NCBI RefSeq assembly: GCF_007752345.1
Contig: NZ_CP036299.1
Location: 186,001-250,000, forward strand
Source of the DNA: Planctopirus ephydatiae
GTDB taxonomy: Bacteria; Planctomycetota; Planctomycetia; Planctomycetales; Planctomycetaceae
Reading direction: 5' to 3'
DNA: 64,000 nucleotides
The first letter of the stretch is position 1. Each line of letters starts with the position of its first letter. The notes beneath the pieces were generated by a model. It had not been told where the DNA came from. It worked only from the letters and a program-made list of their open reading frames with translations, and made no database searches. Both the position numbers and the translations under genes were made by a program. Shown here one piece after another: positions 63,950-64,000 of the stretch.

Positions 63950-64000
63950 ATGCAGATTGAAGAACTTCCCATCGGGCGGTTAAAGCCAGCACCCTACAAC
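63950..64000 (+). CDS. ParB-like N-terminal domain protein (5' end only)
   Basis: Only the first 17 codons are in the window: MQIEELPIGRLKPAPYN. The pattern (ELPIxxLKPxPYN) is the standard opening of ParB/Srx-type nuclease-like domains, including phage-related modification proteins. CAGGAG lies seven bases before the ATG at 63950. The gene continues beyond the right edge. Together with the HTH gene just upstream it may mark the left end of a phage-derived or mobile module; inference. Confidence 0.75.
   Translation, partial: MQIEELPIGRLKPAPYN

Noticed and set aside
1-64000. CRISPR arrays, rRNA and tRNA genes, insertion sequences other than the RAYT
   Set aside because: None seen on reading through; repeats found have palindromic REP-type structure without regular spacers.

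Overview
The window looks like a chromosomal segment of a planctomycete, most like the Planctopirus/Planctomycetaceae branch. The marker families are two DUF1559 proteins with a prepilin-type N-terminus, a HYExAFE-family protein, two secreted sulfatases, a carboxypeptidase-regulatory-like lipoprotein, DUF1573-like proteins, Tat-type Gfo/Idh/MocA and sugar-isomerase-like proteins, and a Ser/Thr kinase with the planctomycete N-terminal layout. Species assignment is inference; no rRNA or tRNA gene was seen.

Layout. 0-6.3 kb: Ser/Thr kinase (runs off the left edge), GH15-like protein, VOC protein, EamA transporter, EboE-like protein. 6.3-7.1 kb: a RAYT transposase gene between two REPIN-like inverted repeats. 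7.1-15.5 kb: sulfatase, then (reading leftward from 15.45 kb) a MarR-TolC-adaptor-ABC ATPase efflux operon in which tolC and the adaptor gene overlap by about 400 bp and no permease is present. 15.8-29 kb: glnS, PaiB-like protein, lipoprotein and DUF1559 pair, alpha-glucan phosphorylase, rhodanese/DHDPS-like/Nudix genes, Mn-type sodA, glcF-like gene, ECF sigma factor. 29-39 kb: histone-deacetylase-like gene, sulfatase, HYExAFE nuclease-like gene, sixA, YkgJ-type protein, PQQ-propeller protein, YceI, a degenerate sigma54-activator-like regulator.

39-41.9 kb holds a compact bicarbonate island: a divergent winged-helix regulator, a palindromic operator candidate, sbtA, sbtB and a Tat-exported beta carbonic anhydrase whose start overlaps the end of sbtB. 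42-48.2 kb: RluA-type pseudouridine synthase, TPR membrane protein, DUF3500, sugar isomerase-like protein, and a receiver-HATPase fusion.

48.3-53.5 kb is the least explained region: two DUF1573-like genes bracket a small Cys-rich secreted protein, two tandem paralogous envelope proteins ending in a PPP-WW-helix-FKRRRE tail, and a DUF1559 pseudopilin-like gene that overlaps the second paralog by four bases. 53.5-56.5 kb is seeded with a second family of palindromic repeats among small genes and a Gfo/Idh/MocA gene. 56.5-64 kb: beta-helix glycoside hydrolase, DHFR-like protein, a 903-residue SIR2-TPR protein (candidate defence gene) with ten 123-bp repeats, a ThiF/MoeB-like E1 enzyme, an HTH protein and the first codons of a ParB-like gene that may mark the edge of a mobile region.

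Tandem direction changes are often marked by hairpin terminators, and intergenic gaps carry at least four families of short palindromic repeats.
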